The notes beneath the pieces were generated by a model. It had not been told where the DNA came from. It made no database searches and was given only the letters and a program-made list of their open reading frames with translations. 64,000 nucleotides of DNA from Anseranas semipalmata (lineage: Eukaryota; Chordata; Aves; Anseriformes; Anseranatidae): contig VXAA01004090.1 in assembly GCA_013399115.1 (NCBI GenBank), positions 501,329-565,328 of the forward strand, given 5' to 3'. Both the position numbers and the translations under genes were made by a program. Below are positions 1 through 13,110 of this stretch, in pieces; position 1 is the stretch's first letter; every line of letters begins with the position of its first letter.

Positions 1-3000
1 AGGGCATTTTGGGAGATGTGAGCTGGGTGAGGGAGATGGGAGGAGAGTTGGGTGCCAAACCATGATGGCAAAGTCTGCATAGCTGGACCATGCCTTCAGT
101 TTTTATTTTCTGTTGATCTGTGTGCAATATATATATATAGACACAGAACTGGTGACTTAAAGCAAATGTAGGATGTTAAGTCCCCTATCAAAACAGATCT
201 CAGCACTCCTGAAATCAGCACCTTGAGAATGTTGCTGCTGGTTATTTTGCTGACACAGTGGGGGCCACGGCTGGAAGGCTGCTCTGTGAATAGAGGTTTT
301 ACTCTTTTGGAGACTCTCAAAGATGTGGGGAGGGGAAGCAAGGAAGCTGTGCAGGAAGTGGCAAAACTATTTGCCAGTATTTGCTATGTTTTTAATGACA
401 AGCTCTGAGAAATGGTAACCCAGTCTGAACAGGGTGCAGAGCAAGGCCTAATGAGGGAAGCCTTGAGACAGGCCTGCTGCTTGTTCCTGCCTCTCCAAAC
501 TTATCTCATGTTCTGGTTTTGCTTGATGTCTTGATATGATTCATTTTCCTTTTGTCTTTTAATATTTGCTGCATAAAACCATTCTCCTTGATCCTATACG
601 CTCTCAGGGCTACATATTCTGTGCTGGTTATGGTGTTGCAGTGATCTAATTTGATTGTGGAGGGTCGTGTCCTGTATAATGTTGTCTCGTTTTCTCAGTA
701 GTCAATACAAACTCAATTTTGTTTTCTTTGAAAAGAAAGGAAATGGGGGCAGGAGCTGAGCATCCATGGCCAAGCTTATACCTGCAGCTCTTACCTTGTT
801 GCCTGGCTGTGAGATGGCGATGGCACATGTAGTTCAGCCTGAATAGGACCTGCAGGCTCTTTTTTTTTTTTCCTGCCAGTACTGAAGGGGAGAAAAGATG
901 GAAGCTACAGCAGAGAAAGGCCCTCATTTGTAGATGCTGGCACCTCTGATTTGCCTCAAGGAGTCATTATTCCAGCAGGCTGGACGCTCTCTTGATGGAG
1001 CTTATCTCCGGAGGGGAGGGTTAGCTGTGTCTGCCCGTGGGACCTGGGTGAGTGTTTAGCTTTCTCATTTTGTCTCCAATTAGATGCTTGGTCCTTTGTA
1101 CCTCTGTGTTTCACCTGCATGCGCCGCGCCTGCCTCAAAGACCCTTAACCTCCATCATTTATGAGTAGCTCAGAGGGGAAAAGGAGAGTCTGGTCTCAAT
1201 TTGTGTGGCTGATTTGCATGTGAAAGAAGCGTGTCGTTTATGAAGTGATGGCAGCAGCCCAGGTCTGCTGGCCTGCTGGGCTCCTCCAGGGTGGCTGTGA
1301 CAGCTCCATCAAGGCTTGTGGCTTGGTGAGTAGTGGCAGGGCTTGCTCATAAACTGGAAGTGTCATGGTGTTTTTGCAAGGCGCTTTCAGAAGAAAGTGG
1401 TTTCGCAGCAGCTCATAAAGGAGGTGTCAGCCCAGCATTTGGTCTGTAGGAAAAAAGAATCTGCTTTTGCAAAATGAAAATTGCAGCAAGTACTTAGCTC
1501 TGGGCTTGTGGGCCATCTCTGCCAGCTGGGAGCACTGGTGTGGCAAATTACTCAACTGGTCATTTCGTTGCTATTTCTTTCGTGGATCCTGGACTTTCTT
1601 CCTTGGTTCTCAGGGTATTCTTCATTCACAGCCCTGCCTCCTCCTGTCCAGTTGGGCATTCACTGGGCTTTCAGTTAAAAATAGATTTGTTATGGTGACA
1701 GAGCAGGAGTCAGAGAGGCTTTGGTGGGCAAAACTGACCATGATTTTGCAGCTTAGGGTGCAGGTAGGAGTTGAATACTTGAGTCAAGAGTTCTGTGCTC
1801 CTGCTGTGCCACCAGACAGACTCCCTTGGCTTGGGCCAAGGATTTAGTGGTGGTGGGAAGAGGCCAGGCAGCAGAGGGGCAGAAGCATGGCAGTGATCTG
1901 TTCGGCTGGGGAAGGACCGAGAGACCAGTACTGTGAACCTCGAGGGCAGGAAGATGGGAGCAGGTTGGGCATTGGCCACTGACACGATCCTCCTTGGCAG
2001 GATACCAGGTTTCCATGGACCAAGTGTCTGGCACAGGCAAGTCAATGTCCCCGATTTGTTCTCAGTTTTGAAATATTTAATCAACGAATCAAACACAAAG
2101 TCTCTTTAAGAAGAGACTGGCACACAGCAGCTGGCTGAGCGTTGCAATCAATGTATCCGCTGTGGAATGCTTCCTGCAGAAATATTACATCCTCTCTCAT
2201 TTACTTGATGATCTTTAGGGTGAATCAATCAAAATATGCTGCACACAAATAGTTCAGCCTGTGATCCTGTGGGTGTCCATTAGAGAGGCATTTGCTCCAT
2301 GTTAATGGACCTGTTGATTAACAAACAAACCATTGCTTTTTAAATAGAAAGCTGTTACTTGATGGCAATTGTTAGCATTGGGTGTTCTGCTGCCCCACCT
2401 CTCCTACACATAACTCACACTCTGTGCCAACACCGGGAACTGCTGCAACAAAACCCAGGTCTGCACTACCGGGGAGAAAAGCATTCACATCGCACAGGAG
2501 CAGTTATCGGAGGTTGACCTTCTCATGGAGGTTGGAAAGGACTGAGACCTTCCATGGACTCAGCGCATGATTTCATCACTGTGTCGTGTTCTCTGCACAC
2601 ATCTGCCTTGGCATGTGATGACCTATTGGGCTCCATCAATGTCCGAGGAAGATCTTACCCTGACATCCCCAAAAGGTCAAGCCCAGCAGCACCTTGAGGG
2701 ATCAGACTCGGGTTTTCACCAGGCTGAGGGTGTGAAAGTTTTTATTTGTATCTGTAAAGCCTCTAGCCTACTGGAGCAACTGTATGTTCATTTATTTTCC
2801 CTCTGATGTGGACATTTTCTGAGTCTTCACTTTTTCTGGGTGGAAAATTTCCCATGTTGGAGCATTAGTTATTGCTTTTCTGATGTTAGCATGGCATGAA
2901 CCTCAGCACATGGACTGGCATTTTAAGCATTAGAAGATCAGGATGATATCCACTGCTTAGAAGATGTCTTTATCCATTGGTAAGCCACAGCCACTGCAGA

Positions 3001-5834
3001 GAGGTGATCACGCTGCAGGACTGATTGGCACAAAAGGACCAGGGTGGTCACTGTGGCTTGTGGTTAGCCTCATGCTGGTAGTTGCAAGCAGCTGTTTTGC
3101 TTCTGCAAAGTGTGTTTGAAACCTTGGTGCTCGGCCGGAGGCTGTGGGGGCATCTGCTCCCCCAGACTGGTGGTGCAGAGAAGATGTTTTTTGATCTGGC
3201 AGGCCAAGCATTGCTTCAGCCTTCAGCTTTGGTGCAGAGGGGACTGGTCACCTGCGGCACTTGTTTAGCTCTGTCCCTTTACTGCTACAAACCAACTCAC
3301 CCGGAGCCGTCCTTCCCACAGCTGGTGGGAGTCAAAGCGAGGAGGCAGTTAGTAGATTAGGGCAGCAGAGTGAAAACCATTTGGCGTTTCTATCCTGATT
3401 CTTCTGGGTGCCTTTAATTAGCATGATTGCTCAGCACACAATTTTGCCATGTTCTTTAGCTCCCCTGGTTAGAATAATTATTCCCCCAGCTCCTTTTGTT
3501 CCAATTTCTGATCGCTTACAAAGTCTCCTGTTAAAAGCCATTAAATCCGTAATGTAAAGCGAGAGTAAATGCTCGGCAGTGCTGTGCTCTCAGCCCCACA
3601 CATGCGTGCTCACGCGCTCTTGAGCCCCGCTCTGCGTTCCTCCACTCCCTGCCACGTGCTCCACGCACACGCTTCCCACATGCCAGCCCACGTGTCCCGC
3701 ACGCAGCAGGTCGGGCGCACGCTCTCCCTGCTTTCTTCTGGCACTTTCTGCAGTTTCTGGCACTGAGGCTGAATTCGGGGCTGTGGGCTCTGACCTCTTA
3801 CATTTAGTTGCACGTGCAAACGCGAAGGTGCCATTAGAAGCCGATGTCTTCACCTTTCAAGCTTTTGCCCCAGTGAGGGCAGCTCCTGCTTTGAGGAGCA
3901 GTGTACACAACAGAGGATGTGTCCTGCTGGGGTGACAGGCAGGACTTTTGCCTTCTGCGTGAAGGACGATGGAGAAGAGGAAAGAACTTATTTTTTAAGT
4001 AGAGCTGTTTCCCTTTTCCTGAAGTGTGCAATCCTTTGGTGGAAGGAAAATGTATTTTGGACCGTTGCATTCCCAGGAGTTTCTGCATTGCAGTGCCTCC
4101 CCATCCAGAGGCCTGACAGCTCAGCCCCTTCTCTGTCCCTTGTCTGTGCTGAGATGTGATCAGCACATGCCGATGACACAAGTGGGACAGACAGACACAA
4201 AGGCTCACACGGAATTATACAGTGTGAAATAAGATTGGGCTGAAGTGCTTTAAGTGCCTTGTGCATTTAGGTGACTTGATGAGAGGGACTTTTGAGACCC
4301 AAAATGAAACTGGGTCAAAGACAGGTCTGGCAGTCATGTAGTTTATTAAGCTTGGAACTGACTGCGAGAGCAAAATTCACAGCTAGACCACTTGCTGGAA
4401 AAAAGCTTGTAGGAAAGAAACCCTGGTCTTCCTCCCTCTGAATGGAAACTCCTAATTTACAGCAGCTGCGTGTTTTGGGCTTTGGCCTTCATTTGCTGCC
4501 CTGCAGTGATGCACAGGACCTTCCTGCCCTGCAAAGCTCTTTCCCCGTTGCAGGGAGGAGCAAGGATCTCCTGGCGAAGCAGCCACCACTCCTCCAGAAG
4601 CTCCCCTGGATGGGCAGTCTGGGGGGCTCCCCACTCACCTCATCTCTATTTGCTCGCTGCGGTGGAAAGTGTTTTTCTGGGTGTTTCATACCTTCTTTTG
4701 CAAAAATTTGCTGAGTTTCATGTGTGTTTTGTGGGAGCAATGCCTTTTCTCCCTTCCTGCAGAATAAAGTCCACCACAAATATCTGCCACTTGTTTAGTT
4801 GGTGCTACCGAAATTGTTCCCTAGGAGCAGCGTGATCCAAGCACAAACCTATGGTCCTCTGCTTGCTGTCCTCTCTTATCTGGTGAAAGCGCAGTCCTCA
4901 GAGTGCCCTGGGATGCATAGAGCTTGCCACGTGTTGGCAGGTACCAAAACATGGTCTTGAAAGAAACTATGGAGTCAGAAGCTCCCCTCTCAAAAGCTTA
5001 ATAAAACTCTTCTAAGACATTTTGGTGTAACTTGCTTTGAGAATCATCTAGTGGGGCAATTATGAAAGAAAGAAGAGCTGTGGTGGTGGCCCTCATTTCT
5101 GAAACAATCAGCGGAGTAGGAGTGCTGGAGAAACATAGGTGAAGGACAACAATGCCAGACAATGTTTCAACAGCCTAAAATGTTCCAATGTTCCAAACAG
5201 CCTAAAAAATCAACAAAACCTCATTCCTCGAGGCTCCCTGCTGCTCTCACTGTGTTTTTTGCCCTCAGCTCATCCTCTTCCCATTTACAACTCCTCTGTA
5301 GTGCTTGGTGCCTCCTTGCCTGCTGAGATCTCTAGCGCTCCTCAGTTTCCATCCTCGATTTGCAAACTCTGTTAAATCATGTTTCCCAAAGGAAGCTTCT
5401 CCTGACACTTCAGGCTCTTGGGCTTATACCACTCCTGGGCTTCCTGGAGGGCAGCTCTGGCCTTGCCAGATGAATAAGGTATTGCCGGAGCAGAAGGCAG
5501 AGTAAAGATACCTGAGTGAGCAAGAATTTACTCTGGGACTTGATCAGCTCCTCTGCCAGCCTCCTCTTGACCGCTGAGGAGCTGGAGAGCATCATGAGCA
5601 TCATTGGAACTATCTGGGCAGGGAAGGTCCCAGCTGCAGGTTGCAGAGCTATGTGCTTTCCTATCCACTGTATGTATATCTCTTTTGGTGCCTGCACTCC
5701 TGTCCTGACCATCTGGCTTTACTGAGCTCTCCCGTCCCCTTCCAGACCTCAGGTCTCCCGGAGAGGATGGGACCCTGGAGCTGGGGCTGTTCCCTGTGCA
5801 GTGCTCACCCCCTGGCATCGATTCCCCTGGGGCC

Positions 5835-5960
5835 CTCGGACAAACTCTGTTCCTGTTCTGTGCCACAGTTTTACCATCTGTGTAACGAATATAACAGCTC
5901 CTGCCTCCCAAGGGAAAGAGCGAGGCGTAACAAATTAATGTTTATGAAGCGCTCACCGAC
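5835..5960 (+). repeat. MIR-like SINE relic
   Basis: The stretch TGCCACAGTTTTACCATCTG, followed by a purine-rich gap and then AATGTTTATGAAGCGCTCA, follows the order and spacing of the MIR core (CCTCAGTTTCCxCATCTGTAA ... ATGTAAAGCGCTTAG). The match is decayed but extends over both halves. Judged by eye; no alignment score is available. Confidence 0.6.
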
Positions 5961-6322
5961 TGAAAAGAAGTTTGTAACAAGGCTGTTGCTGTTCTAACTT
6001 AGGGGCTTCCTTTGCTGGTTGGCTCTTTGATGTGGCGATCTGTGGTACTGGTGATCAGCTGTACAGTAATTGGAATTAATCAGCAATTACGGAACATGAG
6101 CCCAACTAGGTTCTTTCTCAGCAGATGTTCATTTCTGAGCAGATGAGTTGGTGGTTTCAATATCTCCGTGTAAAATGCTTAGGGTAACTATTGCTATCTA
6201 AAGTGGCTGGGGAACAGAGGCGGTGTCAGAGGAACGCGAATACCTGTCAGGCAAAGTGGAAATGAGAAGCTCTTGCAAAACTGTGCACAGTTCTTAAATT
6301 GGCAGCACTCCGAGGGCCAACT

Positions 6323-6345
6323 AAAAAAAAAAAAAAAAAAAAAAA
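6323..6345. repeat. Poly-A tract
   Basis: A run of 23 A residues followed by GAAGAAG. No retroelement body was recognised immediately upstream. Confidence 0.9.
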
Positions 6346-9300
6346 GAAGAAGAATACCTAAAAGGCAAAAGAATGTATTTGAAAATCAAAGTGATGAAAA
6401 TAAGGTTTTACTTGTTGGGATGGGATCTTTGATGCCAGGTTCCATGGGCTTTGTGAAGTACAGAGGCCGAGGGAGTGCATGGCTCTGAGAAATGTGGATT
6501 CATGGAGGTTGGGAGACACTGTTGTTCCTCGAGTTGGTAAGAACCATAGAGGAGAAGGCTCTTAGACATATTGGTGCAAGCACACAGAGGGACAGAGGCA
6601 GAACAGCCTGATAACACCCAGGATATCAGCTACCACCAAACTCTCAGGCTTTTGGAAACTTTCCTGCAGCTTGTTCTCATGGCTGGCCTGTAAACCTCAA
6701 GAGTTTTGCCATGTGCCTTTGCATGGCTGTGGGTGTCACGAGGGACAGAACAAGGCATCCTCTTTACTCGGATACCTTCTCTGACCCTGTACAATTTAAA
6801 TGAGGTGAGGCTAACCTCTGTATGTTATGGGGGAAATTGCTGGGTGCCCAGTCCTTCCCCCTTCCCTGGTCCTCTTACAAATAATTCCACATACTCTGGC
6901 TTCAATCTAATGAAAACAAAACCGAGGAGGCCCAACTGATCTGGCTGCTTTCCATCATGCAGTGGGCCTCTGAGTGGCTTTAAATAGCTGCACCTCTGTG
7001 CAGTCTGGAGAAAAGCATTGACTGTGCCTCTGGACAGGGAGGGTAGCTTCAACTCAAATCACAGGGCACCTCAGATGCTGCAGCAGACCTAAAAATAGTC
7101 TTTTTATTTTACCGTTAGTCTTAAATAGATTTTTTGTATTTTTTTTTTTCCAAATTTTATACCCTGGTAAGCACTTTCCCACTTTGGGGCTTTTCCTAAG
7201 GGGAATTGGTGGGGAATCTTGGAGCTCTGCCTCCTGAGCTATCAGGCTACATCATTTAGTATCTTGGAACTACTCCATCCATGAAGGGGTTCCAGAGAAA
7301 ACAAACTTGTGATCCCAGTTAATATGGAAATGGCTCATATTAACGGCAGCTACAGCAGAAATGCTAAGGATACTGGAATTCCTCTGACCAAAGGTTTAAT
7401 GAGTCTTACATAGTCTTACAGAGTTTATTGCATGGAAAGCCATGAACACTGCCCTTTTCTCAAGGAACATTGTTCAGCTGTTGTGTCTGCAGTATTCTCC
7501 TATCCCTTCCTCTGCTTTAGTTAAGCATAAGAGAAACTTGTGTGGAAATGGCATCTTCTGGGTCCATTTGCTCCTGCTGTTTCTCCTGCTCTTAGCCCAC
7601 CTCTTCCCTTTCCTGTTCTCAAAAACATATGCAGTGCCTCAGTCCTCTGCTCATGATTTTGGGTTGTGGAGAAGACGAAGATGTCACAAACCATAGCAAG
7701 AGCTCAATCTAGCACATTCCCAAGAGGTCTCCAGTGACATGAGGTCTCGTTGACTAAAGTGGGAGATTCTTATGTGTGAGGTTAAACCGTGGAAAATGAA
7801 CAATGATACAAGGTGAGCTGCTGTGAAGGGGGATAAGGACCCTGTTTCCATGAAAATGAACAACCATAAACATGTCTATAGCTCTCAGACCCTCTCTGTG
7901 AATCTTAAAAGTGTTGTTATCTACTTGAAGATCTGCTTGAGGTCTGTGTATTGGCATGAAATTCATCTGTGGGCTAAATATTCTTGCGGTTCTCCATTGT
8001 GGTCAACAGTGTTTGGGTGGTGTAAATGAGAGGAGGGCCAGGTCCTTTGACTTCACCTTGGATGGTAGAGGAGATGATGTGCTTATCTGCGGCTGAGAGC
8101 AGTGGGGAGAACCTCACGGTGGGCCTCTGCTGAGCTTCTGTGATGTGCTTGGTTGTGGCAAGCAAGGCCTCCGGCTGGGTTGCTTCTCGCCCTGTTATAT
8201 GTTGGGGGAGAGAAAGAAAGAGGATTTCGTATCATAGCCCTGCAGATGAACCCATCCATGACAGGGGACCTGGATTGCTGTGCGGCTTTCCCCTTAGGTA
8301 TAGATATATCGGTCCTGGCTTTGACTAGATGGATGGTTGTTTCCTTTGCTCTGGATGTGGGCCAGGCTTGATGGTTTTCATGCCTCCTTTGATGCTATTC
8401 ATACTTCATATCTGTGCACAGAGAAAGATAAAATGTACACTGGTGTTGGAGTCTCCTATTGCTTTTCCTTTATATCATAAATTCTGCCGTAACATAGAAG
8501 AGAGATCAAAGCTGTCACCGTTTGGATAGCAGTGTTATGTTTGGCCAGCTTGTTGCCCCCAATTTGCTATTTTTAATTAACCCATTTTTGCCAGGCATTG
8601 TATGACATCCCATTGCTTTTCTCACCCATTCCCACAGCAATTTATGCTGCTGTTTCTAACAGCAGTTTCCATCCGTGGGTTTCAAAACTGGGCTGCACCA
8701 CTCCTGCTGCTGTGGTGGCTGGGGCTGCCATGAGTTGTGCATCGTTTCTGCGTCATTCTCTTGCCTCCCTGTGTCACATTCCCTGGTATATTTGAACAGT
8801 TGCAGTTTTACCGGAAAGTAAATGGTGACGGTGAGATGAAATTATCTGTTTTGTCTCCTTAGTCTTGCTGGTAGTCAGTGAAGGCAGGGTGTTCCTTGCA
8901 GGGTACTGTCTGTAGGAGGGATTGGGTATGTGCGTGGAGTAGAGTGGCTGAGACCAACTAGCCGGGGTGTTGGGAAACTCGAGACAGCTCTGGAGGACTA
9001 AGTGGATGGCCAGGGTTGAAGACAAAACTGATTGCATGGTTTGGTTGCCTTCAATCTTCTTGTCCTTTCATTGCCACATCCCCCCAGCCTGCTTAGAGAA
9101 ATGCCCCATCTGCCCTTTCCATCTCAAGCTGTTAGAGCTGCACAGCAAATCTGAGCTCATTTCTCCTTCCCTATTCTCCAAAACTCTCCATACATTTATT
9201 CCACTCCCATACCATGGCTATCAGGAAAGACAGACGGTATCAAGTTTTAATATAAAAAGTGGTCTCACTAGAACAGGGAGAAGCACAAAGTTTAGTCTGT

Positions 9301-9361
9301 CAGACCCTTCCCTTTTTTGTAGGTCTTTGGAGATACTTTTGCTTTGAATCTACAGTGTTTG

Positions 9362-9407
9362 TTTTTTTTTTNTGTTTTTTTTTTTTTTTTTTTTTTTTTG
9401 TTTGGTT

Positions 9408-9442
<35 letters not shown>
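9362..9442. repeat. Long T homopolymer tract with one undetermined base
   Basis: About 80 nt are nearly all T, broken by a few G, with an N at 9372. The length and exact sequence are likely unreliable because homopolymers are hard to sequence and assemble. It may be the remains of a retrotransposon poly(A) in minus orientation, but no element body was recognised beside it. Confidence 0.9.
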
Positions 9443-9445
<3 letters not shown>

Positions 9446-12400
9446 TCCTCACTATTTTCAGGCTTATATACTGGAGCTTCCCTCCAAACCTACAACCAAT
9501 ATGAAAGATAGTATTTTTTTCTCCCAGTTTTCAACTGGCACTGACAAACGTGAAACTTCACAAAAGGAATTATTTTTAAGATTCCCCCAACCTTCTAAAA
9601 AGGTGAACGTTTTTTTTACTTTGGGGGGGAGAGGGAGGGAGCAAAACAACAACAACAAAAAGCCCATTCTTTAAGAAATTTCCAAGCTATTTTTTTTTAG
9701 GTGCTAATAGCTTTGGTGGTAGAAAGATTACATTTGTCATTGCAAAATCCAGACTCTGAGCCTGTTGAGATTCACCCACTCTAACCCCGGACATCTCAGT
9801 GAACATCATCCATCTCACATCTGACAGTGAATATGTAAATGTAGCAAAAGCCTTGTTGGTTTCTGCTCCATACAAGAGAATGGGGTTGAAGGTAGCAGTA
9901 TGGTATGGGAGATAGCAGTGAGGAAGGAGGAATAATCAGTCAGCCAAAAAGCATGCTTTTTTTTTTCAGATATTTTGGGAACTTTAATAAATCAGAAGAG
10001 AATGCCAAAATGACTGATGCTACATTGTTTTCCCAAGTCAGCAGTATGTGCTTTCAGCTCCCTAGCTTCAGAAATGTAGGCTATCCTTCTGCCATGTTCC
10101 TCCCTGTCCCTCACTAGTGACTGCATGTGGGTTATGGGATAACCCCTACTTCAGTCCCACCCTGCAAAGACCCTGCTGTCAACAGAGGTCCCTGCAGCTG
10201 GGATTCTGAGCATAGTGCTAACGACAAATAGCAAAGCCCTTGGCATTCCCAGCTGTAAGTCTTGCTGATCTTCACATGTCCCTTTGCTGAGGCTGTGTGT
10301 CCCCAGTGGGTTTTTAGGTCTGTTGCACATGGTCCAGCAGAAGTGGAATTGCCTTAATTTAGCAGAGCTAAGAAATGCAAAGAAAATAAAGCAGACAGGA
10401 GTGCTCCTTTGAGATACTTGGTATTGTTGAGTATAGACTTTCCCAGCTATCCTTTGGTGATCATAAAGTATATTTATATTATGAAAAACAAAACAGGATA
10501 AATAGTGACGTTCAGGGATGCCATGTTTATTTGTCTCCCAGTGGCTCTGATAAGAAATGGACTAGTTTACATACACTTTTCGAAGCATCAGCACTTTAAA
10601 TTCTGCTTTGGCTCTGAGAGTTGAGCTAGGCTCTTTCCCGCTACTAGTGATATTTCAGCACTTGGAATTTGCCGATGAATTTTGTTCATGACACGTGAAC
10701 CGAAGATGAGCCTGTCTTACTGTCCCCCTGTGGATCAGTTCATCGGGGCCACTGAGAATAACAGATAGTTTCCCCCAGACAAGATTAAACAGTTCCAAAC
10801 CAAACAAATAGGTTTTGTCTGCATCCTCAGGTTCATTAAAAGAGGCATGTGTCTGATGAGCAGATAGAATAAGATAGTACAGAAAAGAAATAGAAATAGA
10901 AGGGAAATAGAGAGAAGAAATAAGAAAAAAAATATCTATCTGGTTTAGATTAGCTTTCTGTTCCTAGCCCAGTGGAAGGCACCTTTCCTATTGAGAGCAA
11001 TTCATGAGGACATCCAGGCTGCTTCATGCTGCCCTAGTAATGCCAGACTTGGGCTAACTCACCTGATTTGTGGAGGATCCTGTGACCATATGAGGAACAG
11101 GAACATTTTCCAGACTTTAGAGCAATCATGTAGCCAAGGCATCCTAGTAATTTTCTTGGAAAAGCCCTTTGGGCCCATAAGAAGTTCGGGCAGATTAGAG
11201 AGATCCCAAGGCTACTGCCATGCACGCCTTGGTCCTGGCATCTCAACGGCTCTGCGTTGAAGAATTCAAAAAGCTGGCATAGAAGCCTGTTATGTTCTAC
11301 ATACCTGCTCTGAGCTAAGAGCAACTTCATTGCAGCTTTAGCAGCTACCTTCAGTGACATATGCCTATTCCTGCCATGTCTCATTCCATTCCACTGAGAT
11401 GGCCTCAGCTGTAGAAATACTATTACAAATAAGGTTCTAAGAAAGTAATGTGAAAACTGATGAGCTGACACCTGAAGACAAACATGAGTCTTTTGTGCAA
11501 GAAACTTGCAGGATTTAGTGCAAAAGGTGATAACAGAGAGAGATTTACATCAGGAAGAAGGGAAATGTAGGTGGAACATCAGGATGTGTCCTAACAGTGA
11601 ACCAGTACATGCCCTCCTTCAGTCAGACCTCAAGGAGAGGGCTGTGGGACTAGATGTCTCAGCAGAGGATTCCCTCCTGGGGCCCTATCCAGTATTGCAC
11701 AGCAGGTTTGCTCCCTCCAGCCCAGAGGACTATTCTCCCACAAGTCCTGAATATTTACACCTAACTTCAGGAAATAATATTCATCTTCAATTGCAAATAA
11801 CATCTAATAATTTCGATATTAGAAACATGCTACTAGTGGGTTTTCCTGGCTGCAGCATCCCAGCACAGGGGCATTATGAAGAGATGGTTAAGACAGTCCT
11901 TGAAAAAATTATATTTGCTCACTCAGTTTGCTGTGACTGAAGGAAGGTGGATGCCTGTGTTCTCTGCTCCACCTATTTTTCCTTTTCATCTGGCCAATAT
12001 TTCTGAAAAATCCTAAACCTTCAAATTACTTCTAAAGAAGGGTGTGGGGTTGCACAAGGAGAAGATGCCTCCAGTGTGCCAGGTTTCAGGGTAGATGGGA
12101 AAGCTGAAGCTAAGGAAGTCTATGGGTTTATGAGAGTCAGGTCTCCCCAGCCTCACAATGGTACTCTTTTGCTTCAGCAATGTTAAGCCAGACTAAATAA
12201 ATTATTAGAGAAGAGTAGATATAGGAAGGATCCTCCATTTTCCTCACTCCCTGCCTAGGAGAAGGGTGGACTAGGTAGGAACTAGGACTTTTCCACCCTT
12301 GATTAGCACCCTTGATTAATGGGAACCTCTGGAAGAGAGTCGTTCCCAGCTCTCCATCCAGACCGCTTGCATGTCCCTTATCCTCAGAGCACTTGTGTCT

Positions 12401-12541
12401 GCATGCACCAGGAGAAATGATCGCCTGGTCCTGGTGGAAAGACAGAGTGAGATAGCCCTGCTCAGAGAGGGCGTTTTGGCTTTAATTTAACTGCAGCCGT
12501 TTGCTGGTTATTCATTTGGTTCTTTTTTAATAATTACATGT

Positions 12542-12641
12542 GTGTCAATATCTCTCTCTTTTTTTCTAGTTTTGCTCTTTTTTGTTTTTTCGTTTACTTT
12601 ATTTTGCTTTTTTCTTTTTTCTGTTTTTTTTTCCCCTTTAG
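12542..12641 (+). promoter_or_regulatory. NTRK3: Long pyrimidine tract and 3' splice site of the truncated-isoform exon
   Basis: About 100 nt of strongly T-rich sequence end in CCCCTTTAG at 12641, with few purines from about 12552 onward. A second possible AG occurs inside the tract at about 12568-12570 (TTTTTTCTAG). Tracts of this length often bind PTB or other pyrimidine-binding repressors, so this is a plausible control point for choosing the truncated over the kinase isoform. The tract and AG are seen directly; the regulatory role is inferred. Confidence 0.7.
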
Positions 12642-12760
12642 GTTTCAGAGAAATTATGTTGAATCCAATAAGCCTCCCTGGACATTCCAAACCTCTTAAC
12701 CAAGGCATTTATGTTGAGGATGTCAGTGTTTATTTCAGCAAAGGACGTCATGGCTTTTAA
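12642..12760 (+). CDS. NTRK3: TrkC truncated (kinase-less) isoform, terminal coding exon
   Basis: This is the alternative last coding exon of the TrkC-T1 type receptor, which keeps the NT-3-binding ectodomain and membrane segment but replaces the kinase with a short tail. The acceptor AG is at 12640-12641 and the exon starts inside a glycine codon. The translation runs (G)FREIMLNPISLPGHS, continues through GIYVEDVSVYF and ends SKGRHGF, with TAA at 12758-12760. As I recall the mammalian tail, only about two residues differ (Q for H in LNQGIY, S for N in EDVSVY). The exon gives 38 full codons plus the split glycine. In mammals this tail is reported to bind the scaffold tamalin and to signal through Arf6 and Rac1, and the isoform can dampen full-length TrkC. 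It lies 28 kb upstream of the first kinase exon, so using it as the last exon excludes the kinase. The preceding tail exon is not visible in the window. Confidence 0.95.
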
Positions 12761-13110
12761 AAACTCCTTAAAAGTCCCTGTTCTGATGTCAAGTTTATAG
12801 GCTGTGCCCTCAAAATGGTGGGAAGCAGTAAGCGTGGTCTGTATGGATTGAGGTCTCCTCCTAATAAGACTCTACAGCCCTGCCTGTACACACGTTAAAG
12901 CCAACTGAAACTGTGGTTTTCTGTCACCAGATAACAGGGCTGTTCTTTTCCTCCAATGGTCGCTGTGTTCGTTAAATATTCCTGCAAGGCACAACAGCAG
13001 CAATGAGAGCAAATAAAGAAAATTAAACTCAATTGAAAGGAGTCATCCTAATAACACAGTAAATAATTGTACTTTTGCTTTAAAATAAAACACAAAACAA
13101 AACCAACCAA
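12761..13110 (+). other. NTRK3: Probable 3' UTR of the truncated TrkC transcript
   Basis: The sequence after the TAA is AT-rich and has two canonical AATAAA hexamers, at 13012-13017 and 13084-13089. Either would give a 3' UTR of roughly 270-350 nt. The true end cannot be set from sequence alone; a longer UTR using later signals (for example near 13910) is possible. Confidence 0.5.
13012..13017 (+). terminator. NTRK3: Candidate polyadenylation signal AATAAA
   Basis: This is the first canonical AATAAA after the truncated-isoform stop codon, about 250 nt downstream. A second hexamer lies at 13084-13089. The assignment is positional only; no cleavage site can be shown. Confidence 0.4.

Larger units (their letters stand above)
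1..12641 (+). other. NTRK3: NTRK3 intron upstream of the truncated-isoform exon
   Basis: No coding exon could be recognised in this stretch. It is read as intron because the exon at 12642 starts with a strong acceptor and in the middle of a codon, so its partner exon must lie upstream. I looked for the exon that in mammals encodes the preceding part of the truncated tail (residues like VQSGEVSYPRSHG) and did not see it, so it probably lies before position 1. Contents noted: a short (AT)n at 128-139, a CpG and CACGTG cluster at 3590-3725, a MIR-like relic at 5835-5960, an A-run at 6323-6345 and a long T-tract containing one N at 9362-9442. The rest is unremarkable unique sequence with only chance open frames. 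Confidence 0.75.

Noticed and set aside
11506..11940. 144-codon open frame on the + strand
   Set aside because: Translation shows no known domain and the position is deep intron. No repeat family could be assigned either.
12568..12641. Possible alternative upstream 3' splice site (TTTTTTCTAG) for the truncated exon
   Set aside because: Use of this AG would add T-rich codons before the conserved FREIML segment, and the known tail begins at the 12641 AG.
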